This document shows, in pieces, positions 37,471-50,932 of a stretch of 64,000 bases of DNA. The position numbers were made by a program, and so were the translations under genes. The notes beneath the pieces are model-generated. The model made no database searches. It worked only from the letters and a program-made list of their open reading frames with translations, and was not told where the DNA came from. Position 1 is the stretch's first letter; each line of letters opens with the position of its first letter. The stretch comes from Hydra vulgaris (lineage: Eukaryota > Cnidaria > Hydrozoa > Anthoathecata > Hydridae), in the NCBI RefSeq assembly GCF_038396675.1, contig NC_088933.1, positions 39,183,501-39,247,500 on the forward strand, written 5' to 3'.

Positions 37471-38075
37471 TGGAAAAGATCTTTGAGCAATAAATGCTTT
37501 ATAAAATTTAAAGAGTTTAATAATTCAAAGAAATTAATAGAGTATTATAAAGAGTATTATAAGTTGCTTGCTGAAAAGCAAGTTTTACCTGATAGGGAGA
37601 AAGTGCTAATTTTACCTTGGATTACGTAACTGGTAATATGTTTAACTTAAAGAGGGTCCTATTTATCTAGTCATTCTAAAAAGCCAAGAAAATTTTTGTT
37701 ATGACATGATCCAGTTTCTAGTTTGATCCACGAAATGCATATTTTGTGATGTGTCATGCGTAGAAAAAAAAAATCATTAGATTTTTTTTTATAAGTCTAC
37801 CTAAATACATCTATTATTAGATGGATATTTCTATTCATCTAATAAAATATATCTATTTATTAAATACATCTATTATTAGATGGATTATTAGGAGGCTAAA
37901 AAGACAACTGATATTTATTATTATAAATATAATTAAACTTTACACTGTAGAAAAGTGGTGACACTTCGCAAAGTTCCAGCCTTGTCACAGGTTTTGGACC
38001 TTAAAAAATTATTGGCGTTGACGTCTCTTTTTTATTGATTTGTCATAACGTCAGTCCATCGATCAGTCCACGATT
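37471..38075. other. AT-rich stretch with short local repeats
   Basis: Weak extension of the LINE relic to about 37620, then non-coding. At 37800-37885 the motif aaatacatctattattagat appears twice with inverted versions between, forming nested hairpins. Confidence 0.5.
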
Positions 38076-38270
38076 TTAGCGTATCCAGTTGGTAGGGTCG
38101 ATAGAAAATACTTCAACGTTCTGAGCTAATTTTTTGCTAACAACACTAATAGACTCTAAAACTATTACCTCTTTATTTAGATCAGAGGCGTCCTCGAGGG
38201 TTTTTTTTTTTTTAAGTCTGCAAAAATATTTTTCTAGGCCTTGGTCAGCAAAATAACAGATGTCACCCAC
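38076..38270 (-). pseudogene. Possible transposase N-terminal fragment
   Basis: A 64-codon frame reads FADQGLEKYFCRLKKKKTLE, then DASDLNKEVIVLESISVVSK and ends FSIDPTNWIR. A DPxxW block after an acidic, variable N-terminus is common just upstream of the zinc finger in ZMYM1-like hAT proteins, which is my only reason for listing it. The continuation is lost. Confidence 0.25.
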
Positions 38271-38577
38271 CCTTCCTTTAAGATCTCTTCGGGACGGCGG
38301 CTCTGATTAAGATTATTAATTAACGAACCTGGAGGATAGCTGCTATTGTATGGTAGGTAATCCATTGTCTCATGTGATTAAGTACCAGATTGTTTTTTGC
38401 GAAAAATGTTATCAACTTTGTTGTGACAAAATAATATTTTTTTCAAAGAAGTAACTTTAAAACAAATTTAAAATTCGTTTTAAAAGTACTTCTTTTTTCT
38501 TTTGCCTCCCCCTCGAACTTTTCTTTACCTCATTCAAATTTTAATGTCAAAGTGAAATAAATTTCCTTCCGTCTTTA

Positions 38578-38872
38578 CCAATGTTAAGCATATGCAGCCG
38601 CTGAGGGGCAGAGCCACCAGCAGCAAAGAGGCCAGCAAGCAAAGAATCAAGTAATTTTAAAACTAGTTTTAAAAAAAAGATAACTTTTGTTATAAGAGTG
38701 TAGTTTTTTTTAATTAATTAATGTTATATTTCGTTTTAAAATAATAAAAATAATAAGCTTCTATAGAATTTTAATATAATTAAGATTAGAATAACTTATT
38801 AAGTTATTTTCTTTGCTTGCTAGCCTCTCCAAACGCACTGACCCCTCAGCGGCTGCCTATGTCCAGCATTGG
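38578..38872. mobile_element. MITE with about 35-bp imperfect inverted repeats
   Basis: The left end ccaatgttaagcatatgcag (then ccgctgagggg) is mirrored at the right end, whose reverse reads ccaatgctggacataggcag (then ccgctgagggg). A further inner stretch (gaggccagcaagcaaagaa / ttctttgcttgctagcctc) is also mirrored. About 170 bases of AT-rich DNA lie between. The first 20 codons of an open frame at 38813 come from the right arm and are therefore not part of a real gene. Confidence 0.7.
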
Positions 38873-39009
38873 AAAAACAGGTCTGGTACCATATTTAAAT
38901 TGTTTGAAGAAACTCATAAATTAAAAAGTATTAAATGGAACGGACACATAATACCGGAGCTAGAGGCGTTAAAAAAGCTAGATCTATTGTTCAAATTACT
39001 TAGTAATTA
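38873..39009 (+). pseudogene. Coding-like fragment interrupted by element A
   Basis: Reads RSGTIFKLFEETHKLKSIKW, NGHIIPELEALKKLDLLFKL, LS in one frame up to the A terminus. If element A and one copy of the octamer tacttagt (38997-39004, 43869-43876) are removed, the frame continues at 43877 as YKDKYSNKLSETKSEKCFHL, QHLLGGGNTNPKKNYQ. I do not recognise the product. It may be another element's gene into which A inserted. Confidence 0.35.
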
Positions 39010-39257
39010 CCCAGACGGCTATCTATTGTAAATACTCGGAGAATTGATCACGTATAACATACCGCCGTTGATACCAGAAAAATACGCATTTAGTTTTAAG
39101 TTTCGAACTCGAGTTCAATACCACTTATTTATCAAAAATACGTATTATTTAATATTTGATCAAAATCGGATACGATATCGTACCCGATTTTGATCAAATA
39201 TCAACATAACGGAAAAACGAAAATCTTTGCTTTAAAGCGCATGCTTAAACTGATATT

Positions 39258-39452
39258 GTGAAAGCAAAATTTACATTAAAAAGTTTTCTCTTAAGAAATG
39301 TAGTAAAAAGTTTGTCTGGAATGAAAAGGAATAGTCAGGAATACATGAAAAGTTGTATGAAGAGATATCGTTCTGCTAAAGCAGTATCGCATATCTCCAA
39401 TACATTTATAGTACTTTTTTGTACTAAAAAAGTTACTAAAACTTTATCATAA
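39258..39452 (+). CDS. Small conserved open frame in element A, function unknown
   Basis: The frame reads KAKFTLKSFLLRNVVKSLSG, then MKRNSQEYMKSCMKRYRSAK, AVSHISNTF. The same peptide is found, inverted, in element B (49177-48935, KAKFKLKSFLLRNLAKSLSG), and differences are mostly conservative. The basic MKRNSQEYMKSCMKRYRSAK stretch could bind nucleic acid, but no family is recognised. Element C has lost this part by deletion. It may be a first exon or the remnant of the element's original gene. The chance that it is translated is modest. Confidence 0.3.
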   Translation: MKAKFTLKSFLLRNVVKSLSGMKRNSQEYMKSCMKRYRSAKAVSHISNTFIVLFCTKKVTKTLS

Positions 39453-41080
39453 AAATATTTATTACTACTTTTAAATTTATTTAGTTTTATGAAGTCCTAA
39501 ATTAATATAATTCAAATATATTATAAATCCTATCATTTCATTCCTTGCTTATTTTCTTATGTTGATTATTATTTTATTAACATTTCTGTTATGCTATTAC
39601 CTTTTTTTTGTACTGTTTTAAAAAATTTAGAAAAATAAATTAAAATTTCGAGCCAACACTGACATTTTATTGTTGCTAAACGTTAAATTTTGTTATAAGG
39701 ATTGCAGTTCTTCTATCTGTTTTTTGCTCCTTATTCAATAAGTATTTGATTTGAATTAAATATAATTATAATTTGATATTTTATTACAAGATATATGTTT
39801 TTATATATGAATATATATATGAATCTTTTTAGATTTTTTCATGTTATTTTTAGATTTTTTGTTCGCGCAATTCAAGTTATATATGTTTATAGTTTGCATA
39901 TATGTTTATATTATGTTCAAAGTTAAAAAGTTTTTGATAAATATATGTATGTGGTAATATGTGTTATGTAATTGTTTTATAAATGTGTCATTAAAATAGT
40001 ATAAAATGTATCTATATAGTGTATATAAATATTATATGAGGTGTTTATATATGTTATATAAAGTTAAATAAATGTATTGTGTTTTATAGTTATTATATAT
40101 GTTTATATTATGTTGTTTCCATGTTTTCAAAGTGTGTGACTTGGCTAACGTGTTGAGCAAGATTTTGCGTAAAGTTGTTATTTATGTTACTAATGTTGTT
40201 ACATTTGACTTACCTTTATGTTGGTGTCTATTGTTAAAAATTATAAGTGGTTTTATTATTGAAACTCACTGCTTTTAATCATTCACTAAAAGCCACTCAA
40301 GAAAAATCATTTTGCCGTATATACATTTTGTTTATATCTCAATTTGAATTTTTAGAACCATGAAGTACCAACATGATTTGTTTTCTGAAAGCTAACATGA
40401 AATAACAATATTTAACAACTACTACTCTCTTATCATGACATCTTATCTCTATCAGATATATTGATTTTTGATTCATATTTGATGTTTTTTTTGTATTTAC
40501 TTATCAATTACATTTTTTCATTTCAGATTTATCATATGATGGATTTATGCGATATAAAAGAACAAATGTATGTAAATTTTTATAAATTTTTTCTAGGCTT
40601 TTCTAAATGTGTTTCTTATTCACATTTTATTTTACAAGCAAGGTCTGCAAGCAAATTTGAGCTGAAAATTTTTTTTAGCTTTTAAGGAAAATTGGCGTTA
40701 TTCTTTGTTTAATTTAATTTGCTTAAATATAGTAGTTCTAACAAATAAATGTTTGTTTGTTTTTGGTTTTTTACTTATCTGTTTTCAGATTCTTATAAAC
40801 TAGGCAACTCAGCTGAGCAAGTTTTGTTTTTGCATTTGTAAAGAGCTGAAAGTTATTTTTTAGAGTGATTGAAAAGAACTGAAGTGTTTTTTAGTTACTT
40901 CACACGGTGTAACTGATACTGGTTTGAGTAAGTTTACTATTTTGTTTTATTTTATATTGGATTTATTTTATATTTGATATATATTATATTAGATATATAT
41001 TTTGTGTATTTAACATGGAAAACTGACTGGAATTTGTTGACACGAAAGTTCATAAACATAAATCTGCCTATATTTTAGTA

Positions 41081-41083
<3 letters not shown>

Positions 41084-41140
<57 letters not shown>
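41084..41140. repeat. (TA)n microsatellite in element A
   Basis: About 28 TA units. The homologous tract in element B (47279-47388) is about twice as long and that in C is 50522-50605, so the tract has changed length since the copies diverged. Confidence 0.96.
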
Positions 41141-41144
<4 letters not shown>

Positions 41145-42086
41145 CTTTAGAGTAAAATATACTGACTGACATTGCTTCAATTTTTTATATAAGATTGTGA
41201 ATTTATTATTTTTGTTCATTAAGGTAAAAATAATTTTGTGCATTGTAGATTCTTTGTTATATTAAAAATAATTGATGTAAATAAATATTGTTTAATACTT
41301 TTGATAAACGACTTATGTATATAAACATATAAAAAGATATGGATTTCAATAATTCTTAAGTTTAAATAAAGTCTTTGATTAGAAAAGATCATAATTTGTA
41401 AGATTCTTTTACGTTCATTTATTCAATTGTAACAATAGTAAGATTACTGGTAATATGTTTAATGATAACAGTGAAATTGAAATAGATAGTATTAGGCTCA
41501 ACAAAGTTATTAATGTAAAATGCTAATAGGCAACTTGAAAATAGTTGTCAAATGAAAAAAATAGATCTAGGCAGGATGAAATTAATCGTTGTTGAAATGT
41601 AAGAAATGTAACTCGACATGCAGAAAACTTACTTGACAGAATTCAGTGTCAAGCAGTGTTAATGTCTGTTAATTTGATTTTACTTTAGACACTTCATAAC
41701 AAAGCAAAGTATGAGTTTAACTATATATAGTAACAATTAACACTTTTAAATCTAAATAATTTATTTATTTTTTATAATTTCTATCATAGTTATGTTATTT
41801 TTTTCATTTTTTTTTTTTAGTTTGTCTTCCCTTTGTCATCTTTTGATTAGTTAGCTAACTGTTAAAACATGGTTTTAATTTTGTAAATTTAGTATGATGT
41901 GAAATTTACTTAATTAATCATTAGTCAACAGTTAGAAAGAAGCTGGAGCTTAATTAAGAAATGCTGGAAATTAGTTTTTAATCAAGGTAAAAATAATTTT
42001 GTTTACTGGTAACATAATAAAACCAGTTACTACTATTTATTCCGTGCTTTTTTACATTTGTTAACATGCTGCTTTGGAAACACTTT

Positions 42087-42192
<106 letters not shown>

Positions 42193-42513
42193 GATGAGTG
42201 GGAAATTTAATAAAACTTTTGTAATTACTGAGCTCTTACGTATTTCTTAATACCACAAATGATAATGACCATTTATAAGAAATATTTTACCAGTTGCTCG
42301 CTATTTTATAATATAGTTGCTAAAATTGTTTAACTATAATTATCCTTTGATTGTTCAAATATTGTAATAAATAAAGTCTTTTTAGTCCAAGTATTTAAGT
42401 TGATAAAATATCTTATTAAGTTGTGGTGTTATTTGCCAGCGTTACTATAGTAACAATGTATACATTGTGTTGTCTAGCCTTTTTATAATCTTTTTTAATT
42501 ATTCTGTAGACAG

Positions 42514-42784
42514 AATATATGAACCTGTCATTTCGAAAAGGACATAAGTCCAAAACTTTTAGCAGTTAGTTTATAAGTCTGAATTTAAAATTTCTGTATG
42601 ATTTATGTTTTTTTTATAAAAAATAAAAAATACATAAGTTATATACGTTCTTTATTTATCTACTTCTATATTTAATTTCTTTAGCAACCTAGACATTATT
42701 TTAATAAAAATCATATTTTTGTTGATTTTGAAAAGTTTTAGTAAATGGACTTGTGCCCTTTTCGAAATGACAGGTTCATATATT
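42514..42784. mobile_element. Nested MITE in element A (ATATGAACCTGTCATTTCG ends)
   Basis: The arm atatgaacctgtcatttcga followed by aaaggacataagtcc is mirrored at 42748-42784 with two differences. The same insertion is present at the same position in element B (45747-46014) and absent from C (49843-49875), where the flanks join directly. Confidence 0.75.
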
Positions 42785-43135
42785 TTCTGTTATTATTATC
42801 CTAATTCTACTAACAATAAAATGCAAATAGTACTTTTGTAATTAAAATTTGTAATTTTTATTTTTCATGTCTTTTTTTAGGTATTTGCAGGCTTTCCTTG
42901 ACTTTCCTTTTCTGGTACTTGTGTTGTGACAGATTTTAAAAAGAACTCAACTGATGTTAATGCGGTCTTTATGTCGTTACCTATAAGCAATGACGTTGCT
43001 GATACGGAGTCAAAGTTAAAATATTTATAGATAAATTTTTATTTAATATTTTAGATAATATATCAAGTTATTAATGTGTTTTTATTGTTATTAATGATTT
43101 AATAACTCATAACCCGTATTACGGATTGCTTACTG

Positions 43136-43868
43136 CTAATTAAAATTGTATTGAATATTCTCCGGTTATCGTATTTTATACGTGTTTAAATGCGAGTTTG
43201 ATACTCAGTAGGCGTCGTATTGTATACCTGTCTTTATACGCATCTGATGCCTATTTTTAATGCGCGTTTGACACGATAAAATGGCTAACAAATATTCGTA
43301 AATAATGCGTATTCTGGAAAGTTTTAAATGCGCATGTAATACCAGGAAAATATCGTATTGAATATTCTCTGATTATCGTGTTTTATACGTGTTTACAAGA
43401 GTTTCAAATGCGAGTCTGATACTCAGTAGGCGTCGTATTGTATACCTGTCTTTATACGCATCTAATGCGTATTTCTAATGCGTATTCGACACGATAAAAT
43501 GGCTAACATACATACCACATCGATACGTATTTAAACGAGTTTCTAATGCGCATTTACAACTAAATTTGCCGACTGGGAACATATATTTGTTAATAATGCG
43601 TATTCTGGAAAGTTTTAAATGCGCATGTAATACCAGGAAAATATCGTATTAAATATTCTCTGGTTATCGTATTTTATACGCGTTTACAAGAGTTTCAAAT
43701 GCGAGTCTGATACCCTGTAGGCGTCGTATTGTATACCTGTCTTTTTACGCATCTAATGCGTATTTCAAATGCGTGTTCGACACGATAAAGTGGCTAACAT
43801 ACATACCACATCGATACGTATTTAAACGAGTTTCTAATGCGCATTTACAACTAAATTTGCCGACTGGG
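43136..43868. repeat. Terminal-module array of element A
   Basis: Two tandem modules of about 290 bases, each ending in tttgccgactggg (43577, 43868), preceded by a partial third. Within each, short motifs such as aatgcgcattt, aatgcgtattt, atacgcatct and cacgataaaatggctaac recur. Such clustered motifs are typical of subterminal transposase-binding regions. Confidence 0.75.
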
Positions 43869-44492
43869 TACTTAGTTATAAAGATAAATATTCTAACAAA
43901 CTCTCAGAAACTAAAAGTGAAAAATGTTTTCATCTACAACATTTATTGGGCGGAGGCAACACAAATCCAAAAAAAAATTACCAGTAAATATGGAAAAACA
44001 AACAAACGAGAAGTTGGAAAATTTGCATGCATATCAAAGGACGTTGATCGTTTACGAATAAACACTAAATAAAAAAGAAATATGTTATAGATCTTTTAGC
44101 TTAAGAGTGTTCTTATTTGTTTATAGTAGGCTATTTTTCTGGTTTTAATTTAACTTTGGGAGATGGAAGTTAACCTCTAATATAATATGAATGCTGAAAA
44201 TGACATCGTTAGCAATAATGACTCTTAATTATAGTCATCAAGTCATCTTAGAAAGTATTATTAAGTTTCTCTAATATCTTTGTGGGAATAAGAATAGATT
44301 TTCAATTTTGCATAACAATTTGCATAATATTTGAAGTATGAATAAAAAAATTGAAAACTTTAAATGTTCAAAAGATGAACTTAACCATGAGTTTAAAATT
44401 GTGTCACGCAAACTTGGCTTAAAACAAATAAAAAAATTTTTCTAGCTTAACTATTGATGTATCAGTCCATCAATAGCGTAACTGATGTATCA
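43869..44492. other. Unique spacer between inverted elements A and B
   Basis: The only sequence between the two facing elements. Its start continues the frame interrupted by A (see 38873-39009), and an overlapping frame reads KKITSKYGKTNKREVGKFAC, then ISKDVDRLRINTK. Near its right end the phrase attgatgtatcagtccatca lies just before element B; variants of it also lie just beyond element C (53890-53960). Confidence 0.5.
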
Positions 44493-45345
44493 CCCAGTCG
44501 GCAAATTTAGTTGTAAATGCGCATTAGAAACTCGTTTAAATACGTATCGATGTGGTATGTATGTTAGCCATTTTATCGTGTCGAATACGCATTAGAAATA
44601 CGCATTAGATGCGTATAAAGACAGGTATACAATACGACGCCTTCTGAGTATCAAACTCGCATTTGAAACTCTTGTAAACACGTATAAAACACGATAACCA
44701 GAGAATATTCAATACGATATTTTCCTGGTATTACATGCGCATTTAAAACTTTCCAGAATACGCATTATTTACGAATATTTGTTAGCCATTTTATCGTGTC
44801 AAACGCGCATTAAAAATAGACATCAGATGCGTATACAGACAGTATACAATACGACATCAGATGCGTAGACAGGTATACAATGCGACGCCTACTGAGTATC
44901 AAACTCGCATTTAAACACGTATCCCAGTCGGCAAATTTAGTTGTAAATGCGCATTAGAAACTCGTTTAAATACGTATCGATGTGGTATGTATGTTAGCCA
45001 TTTTATCGTGTCGAACACGCATTAGAAATACGCATTAGATGCGTATAAAGACAGGTATACAATACGACGCTAATATACTGAGTATTAGACTCGCATTTAA
45101 AACTCTTGTAAACACGTATAAAACACAATAACCAGAGAATATTCAATACGATATTTTCCTGGTATTAAATACGCATTTAAAACTTTCCAGAATACGCATT
45201 ATTTACGAATATATGTTAGCCATTTTATCGTGTCAAACGCGCATTATAAATACACATCAGATGCGTATAAAGACAGGTATACTATACGACGCCTACTGAG
45301 TATCAAACTCGCATTTAAACGCGTATAAAACACGATAACCAGAGA
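44493..45345. repeat. Terminal-module array of element B
   Basis: Two tandem modules starting cccagtcggcaaatttag at 44493 and 44933 (440-base period), with repeated aatgcgcatt, atacgcatta and cagatgcgtat motifs. The period is longer than in A (291) because of an extra internal block around 44770-44930. Confidence 0.75.
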
Positions 45346-45746
45346 ATATTCAATACAATTTTATTAACTAATATGAATTCATAACATAATTATAATGACT
45401 AGCAGTAAGCAACCCGTAATACGGGTTATGAGTTATTAAACCATTAATAACAATAAAAACACATTAATAACTTGATATATTATCTAAAATATCAAATACA
45501 AATTTATCTATAAATATTTTAACTTTGACTCCGTATCAACAACGTCATTGCTTATAGGTAACGACATATGACCGCATTAACATCAGTTGAGTTCTTTTTA
45601 AAATCACAACACAAGAACCAGAAAAGGAAAGTCAAGTAAAGCCTGCAAATATCTAAAAAAAGACACGAAAAAAAAATTACAATTTTTAATTACAAAAGTA
45701 CTATTTGCATTTTATTGTTAGTAGAATTAGGATAATAATAACAGAA

Positions 45747-46014
45747 AATATTTGAACCTGTCATTTCGAAAAGGGCACAAGTCCATTTACTAGAACCTTT
45801 CAAAATCAACAAAAATATGACTTTTATTAAAATGTCTAGGTTGCTAAAGAAATAAAACATAGAAGTAGATAAATAAAGAACGTATATAACTTATGTATTT
45901 TTTATTTTTTATAAAAAAAACATAAATCATACAGAAATTTTTAATTCAAACTTATAAACTAACTGCTAAAACTTTTGGACTAAAAAATGACAGGTTCATA
46001 TATTCTGTCTACAA
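45747..46014. mobile_element. Nested MITE in element B
   Basis: Same family and site as the insertion at 42514-42784 in A, in inverted orientation together with the host element. The second arm is partly eroded (gactaaaaaatgacaggtt). Confidence 0.7.
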
Positions 46015-46308
46015 AATAATTAAAAAAGATTATAAAAAGGCTAGACAACACATTGTTTTTGCTGGCAAATAACACCACAACTTAATAAGATATTTTATTA
46101 ACTTAAATACTTGGACTAAAAAGATTTTATTTATTACGATATTTGAACAATCAAGGGACAATTATAGTTAAACAATTTGAGCAACTATATCATAAAATAG
46201 CAAGCAACTCGTAAAAAATTTCTTATAAATGGTCATTATAATTTGTGGTATTAAGAAATACGTAAGAGCTCAGTAATTACATAAGTTTTATTAAATCTTC
46301 CTCTCATC

Positions 46309-46310
<2 letters not shown>

Positions 46311-46348
<38 letters not shown>
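46311..46348. repeat. (GA)n microsatellite in element B
   Basis: About 19 GA units, the homologue of the (CT)n tract in element A. Confidence 0.96.
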
Positions 46349-46352
<4 letters not shown>

Positions 46353-47278
46353 TGTTTCCAAAGCAGCATGTTAACAAATGTAAAAAAGCACGGAGTAAAT
46401 AGTAGTCTCTGGTTTTATTATGTTACCAGTAAACAAAATTACTTTTACCTTGATTAAAAGCTAATTTCCAGCATTTCTTAATTAAGCTCCAGCTTCTCTC
46501 TAACTGTTGACTAATGATTAATAGAGTAAACTTCACATCATACTAAATTTACAAAATTAAAACCATGTTTCAACAGTTAGCTAACTAATCAAAAGATGAC
46601 AAAGGGAAGACAAACTAAAAAAAAAAATGATATTATAAAAAAAAAAAAACTTATTTAGATTTAAAAGTGTTTGTTATTACTATAAATAGTTAAACTCATA
46701 CTTTGCTTTGTTCTGAAGTGTCTAAAGTAAAATCAAATTAACAGACATTAACACTGCTTGACACTGAATTCTGTCAAGTAAGTTTTGTGCACGCCGAGTT
46801 GCATTTCTTACATTTCAACAACAATTAACTTCATCCTGCCTAGATCTATTTTTTTCATTTGACAACTATTTTCAAGTTACCTATTAGCATTTTACATTAA
46901 TAACTTTGTTGAGCCTAATACTATCTATTTCAATTTCACTATTATCATTAAACATACTACCAGTAATCTTACTATTGTTACAATTGAATAAATGAATGTA
47001 AAAGAATCTTACAAATTGTGATCTTTTCTAATCAAAGACTTTATTTAAACTTAAGATTTATTGAAATCCATATCTTTTTATATGCTTATATACATAAATT
47101 ATATACAATAGTCGTTTATCAAAAATATTAAACAATATTTATTTACATCAATTATTTTTAATTTAACAAAGAATCTACAATGCACAAAATTATTTTTACC
47201 TTAATGAACAAAAATAATAAATGCACAATCTTGTATAAAAAATTGAAGCAATGTCAGTCTGTATATTTTACTCTAAAG

Positions 47279-47392
<114 letters not shown>

Positions 47393-48934
47393 TAAATATA
47401 CTGAAATATAGGCAGATTTATGTTTATATACTTTCGTGTCAACAAATTACAGTCAGTTTTCCATGTTAAATACACAAAAAACATATCTAATATAAAATAA
47501 ATCCAATATAAAACAAAACAAAATAGTAAACTTACTCAAACCAGTATCACTTACACCGTGTGAAGTAACTAAAAAACACTTCAGTTCTTTTCAATCACTC
47601 TAAAAAATAACTTTCAGCTCTTTCCAATAGCACTAAAAAATAAAACAAAACTTGCTTAGCTGAGTTGCCTAGTTTATAAGAATCTGAAAACAGATAAGTA
47701 AAAAACCAAGAACAAACAAACATTTATTTGTTAGAACTACTATATTTAAACAAATTAAGTTAAACAAAGAATAACGCCAATTCTCCTTAAAAGCTAAAAA
47801 AAATTTTCAGCTCAAATTTGCTTGCAGACCTTGCTTGTAAAATAAAATGTGAATAAGAAACACATATATACATTTTATATTGCATTAATCCATCATATGA
47901 TAAATCTGAAATGAAAAAATGTAAGGGATAAATACAAAGAAAAATATCATATATGAATAGAAAATCAATATATCTGATAGAGATAAGATGTCATGATAAG
48001 AGAGTAGTAGTTGTTAAATATTGTTATTTCATGTTAGCTTTTAGAAAACAAATCATGTTGGTATTTCATGGTTCTAAAAATTCAAATTGAGATATAAACA
48101 AAATGTATATACGACAAAATGATTTTTCTTGAGTGGCTTTTAGTGAATGATTAAAAGCAGTGAGTTTCAATAATAAAACCACTTATAAATTTTAAGAATA
48201 GACACCAACATAAAGGTAAGCCAAATATAACAACATTAGTAACATAAATAACAACTTTACGCAAAATCTTGCTCAACATGTTTGCCAAGTCACACACTTT
48301 GAAAACATGGAAACAACATAATATGTTTATATTATGTTGTTTCCATGTTTTATATAATAACTATAAAACACAATACATTTATTTAACTTTATATAACATA
48401 TATAAACACCTCATATAATGTTTATATACACAATAGATACATTTTATACTATTTTAATGACACATTTATAAAACAATTACATAACACATATTACCACATA
48501 CATATATTTATCAAAAACTTTTTAACTTTGAACATAATATAAACATATATGCAAACTATAAACATATATAACTTGAATTGCGCGAACAAAAAATTTAAAA
48601 ATAACCAGAAAAAATCTAAAAAGATTCATATATAAAAACATATATCTCGTAATAAAATATCAAATTATAATCATATTTAATTTAAATCAAATACTTATTG
48701 AATAAAGAGCAAAAAACAGATAGAAGAACTGCAATCCTTGTAACAAAATTTAACGTTTAGCAACAATAAAATGTCAGTGTTGGCTCGAAATTTTAATTTA
48801 TTTTTCTAAATTTTTTAAAAAAGTACAAAAAAAGGTAATAGCAAAACAGAAATGTTAATAAAATAACAATCAACATAATAAAATAAGTAAGGTATGAAAT
48901 GATAGGATTTATAATATATTTGAATTATATTAAT

Positions 48935-49177
48935 TTAGGACTTGATAAAACTAAATAAATTTAAAAGTAGTAATAAATATTTTGATGATAAAGTTTTAGT
49001 AACTTTTTTAGTACAAAAAAGTACTGTAACTGTAATGGAGATATGCGATACTGCTTTAGCAGAACGATATCTCTTCATACAACTTTTCATGTATTCCTGA
49101 CTGTTCCTTTTCATTCCAGACAAACTTTTTGCTAAATTTCTCAAGAGAAAACTTTTTAATTTAAATTTTGCTTTCAC
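48935..49177 (-). CDS. Small conserved open frame in element B, function unknown
   Basis: The counterpart of 39258-39452. This copy begins with ATG and has 80 codons: KAKFKLKSFLLRNLAKSLSG, then MKRNSQEYMKSCMKRYRSAK, AVSHISITVTVLFC. The central 27 residues are identical between copies. It has no known domain, and its translation is speculative. Confidence 0.3.
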   Translation of the reverse strand: MKAKFKLKSFLLRNLAKSLSGMKRNSQEYMKSCMKRYRSAKAVSHISITVTVLFCTKKVTKTLSSKYLLLLLNLFSFIKS

Positions 49178-50520
49178 AATTTCAGTTTAAGCATGCGCTT
49201 TAAAGCAAAGATTTTCGTTTTTCCGTTATACGTTGATATTTGATCAAAATCGGGTACGATATCGTTTCCCATTTTGATCAAATATTAAATAATACGTATT
49301 TTTGATAAATAAATGGTATTGAACTCGAATTCGAAACTTAAAACTAAATGCGTATTTTTCTGGTATCAACGGCGGAATGTTATACGTGATCAATACTCCG
49401 AGTATTTACAATACTAGATATGCCAACTGGGATAAAACACGATAACCAGAGAATATTCAATACAATTTTATTAACTAATATTAATTCATAACATAATGAT
49501 AATGACCAGCAGTAAGCAACCCATAATACGGGTTATGAGTTATTAAATCATTAATAACAATAAAAACACATTAATAACTTGATATATTATCTAAAAAATT
49601 AAATACAAATTTATCTATAAATATTTTAACTTTGACTCCCTTTCAGTAACGTCATTGCTTATAGTTAACGACGAAGACCGCATTAACAACAGTTGAGTTC
49701 TTTTTAAAATCTGTCACAACACAGGTACCAGAAACGGAAAGCCTGAAAATACCTAAAAAATAAAATTAAAAAAAAAAATACAATTTTTAATTACAAAAGT
49801 ACTATTTGCATTGTATTGTTAGTAGAATTAGGATAATAATAACAGAAAATATATATTCCGTGACTACAGAATAATTAAAAAAGATTATAAAAAGGCTAGA
49901 CAACACAATGTAGTAACACTGGCAAATAACACCACAACTTAATAAAATATTTTATTAACTTAAATATTTGGACTGAAAAGATTTTATTTATTACAATATT
50001 TGAACAATCGAGGGACAATTATAGTTAAACAATTTAAACAATTATACCATAAAATAGCAAGCAAATCGTAAAATATTTCTTAGAAATGATCTATTTTTTT
50101 CATTTGACTACTATTTTCAAGTTGCCTATAAGCATTTACATTAATAACTTTGTTGAGCCTAATACTATCTATTTCAATTTAACTATTATCATTAAACATA
50201 TTACCAGTAATCTTACTATTGTTGCAACTGAATAAATGAACGTAAAAGAATCTTACAAATTGTGATCTTTTCTAATCAAAGACTTTATTTAAACTTAAGA
50301 TTTATTGAAATCCATATCTTTTTATATGTTTACATACATTAGTCGTTTATCAAAAATATTAAACAACATTTATTTACATCAATTATTTTTAATTAAAAAA
50401 GAATCTTGACTACAATGCACAAAATTATTTTTACCTTAATGCATAAAAATAATAAATGCACAATCTTGTATAAAAAAATGAAGCAATGCCAATCAGTATA
50501 TTTTACTCTAAATTATTATT

Positions 50521-50521
<1 letters not shown>

Positions 50522-50604
<83 letters not shown>

Positions 50605-50605
50605 A
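50522..50605. repeat. (TA)n microsatellite in element C
   Basis: About 40 TA units, immediately followed by a MITE that has inserted into the tract. Confidence 0.96.
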
Positions 50606-50932
50606 GGGGAACATGGGGTAAAATAACGAATGGGGCAAGATGACAACCTACAGTTATCTCTTAAGCAAAACTAAATATAACAGTTAACTTTAGCTGAAAG
50701 GGAAGTAGATTAATTTTACTAGATTTATCAATGGTTTCTTTTTAAGTATTATTTTTGTGACGAAAGCTAAGTATTAAAAAAGTTTTTCTGACATTGAGAA
50801 AAAAACTTATTATCCTCGTTTGACTTGATTTATTACATCGCTACATCACCAGCTAAAGGTAAATTTTATTTTTTGGACAGACTAAGATACAGGCGTTTTT
50901 CGAAACAGTCGTCATCTTGCCCCATGTTCCCC
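50606..50932. mobile_element. MITE with GGGGAACATGGGG ends, TA-flanked
   Basis: ggggaacatgggg at the left is mirrored perfectly at the right (ccccatgttcccc). The adjoining ggggcaagatgac is mirrored too, after a 17-base insertion in the left arm. Both ends are bordered by TA within a (TA)n tract. Ends and target are like those of Tc1/mariner-derived MITEs. No coding sequence. Confidence 0.8.

Noticed and set aside
38813..38872. First 20 codons of an open frame as a gene start
   Set aside because: They fall in the right inverted repeat of a MITE.
43136..45345. CRISPR-like array of aatgcgcatt motifs
   Set aside because: The motifs are irregularly spaced within transposon terminal modules in an evidently eukaryotic genome. 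There are no regular repeat-spacer units.
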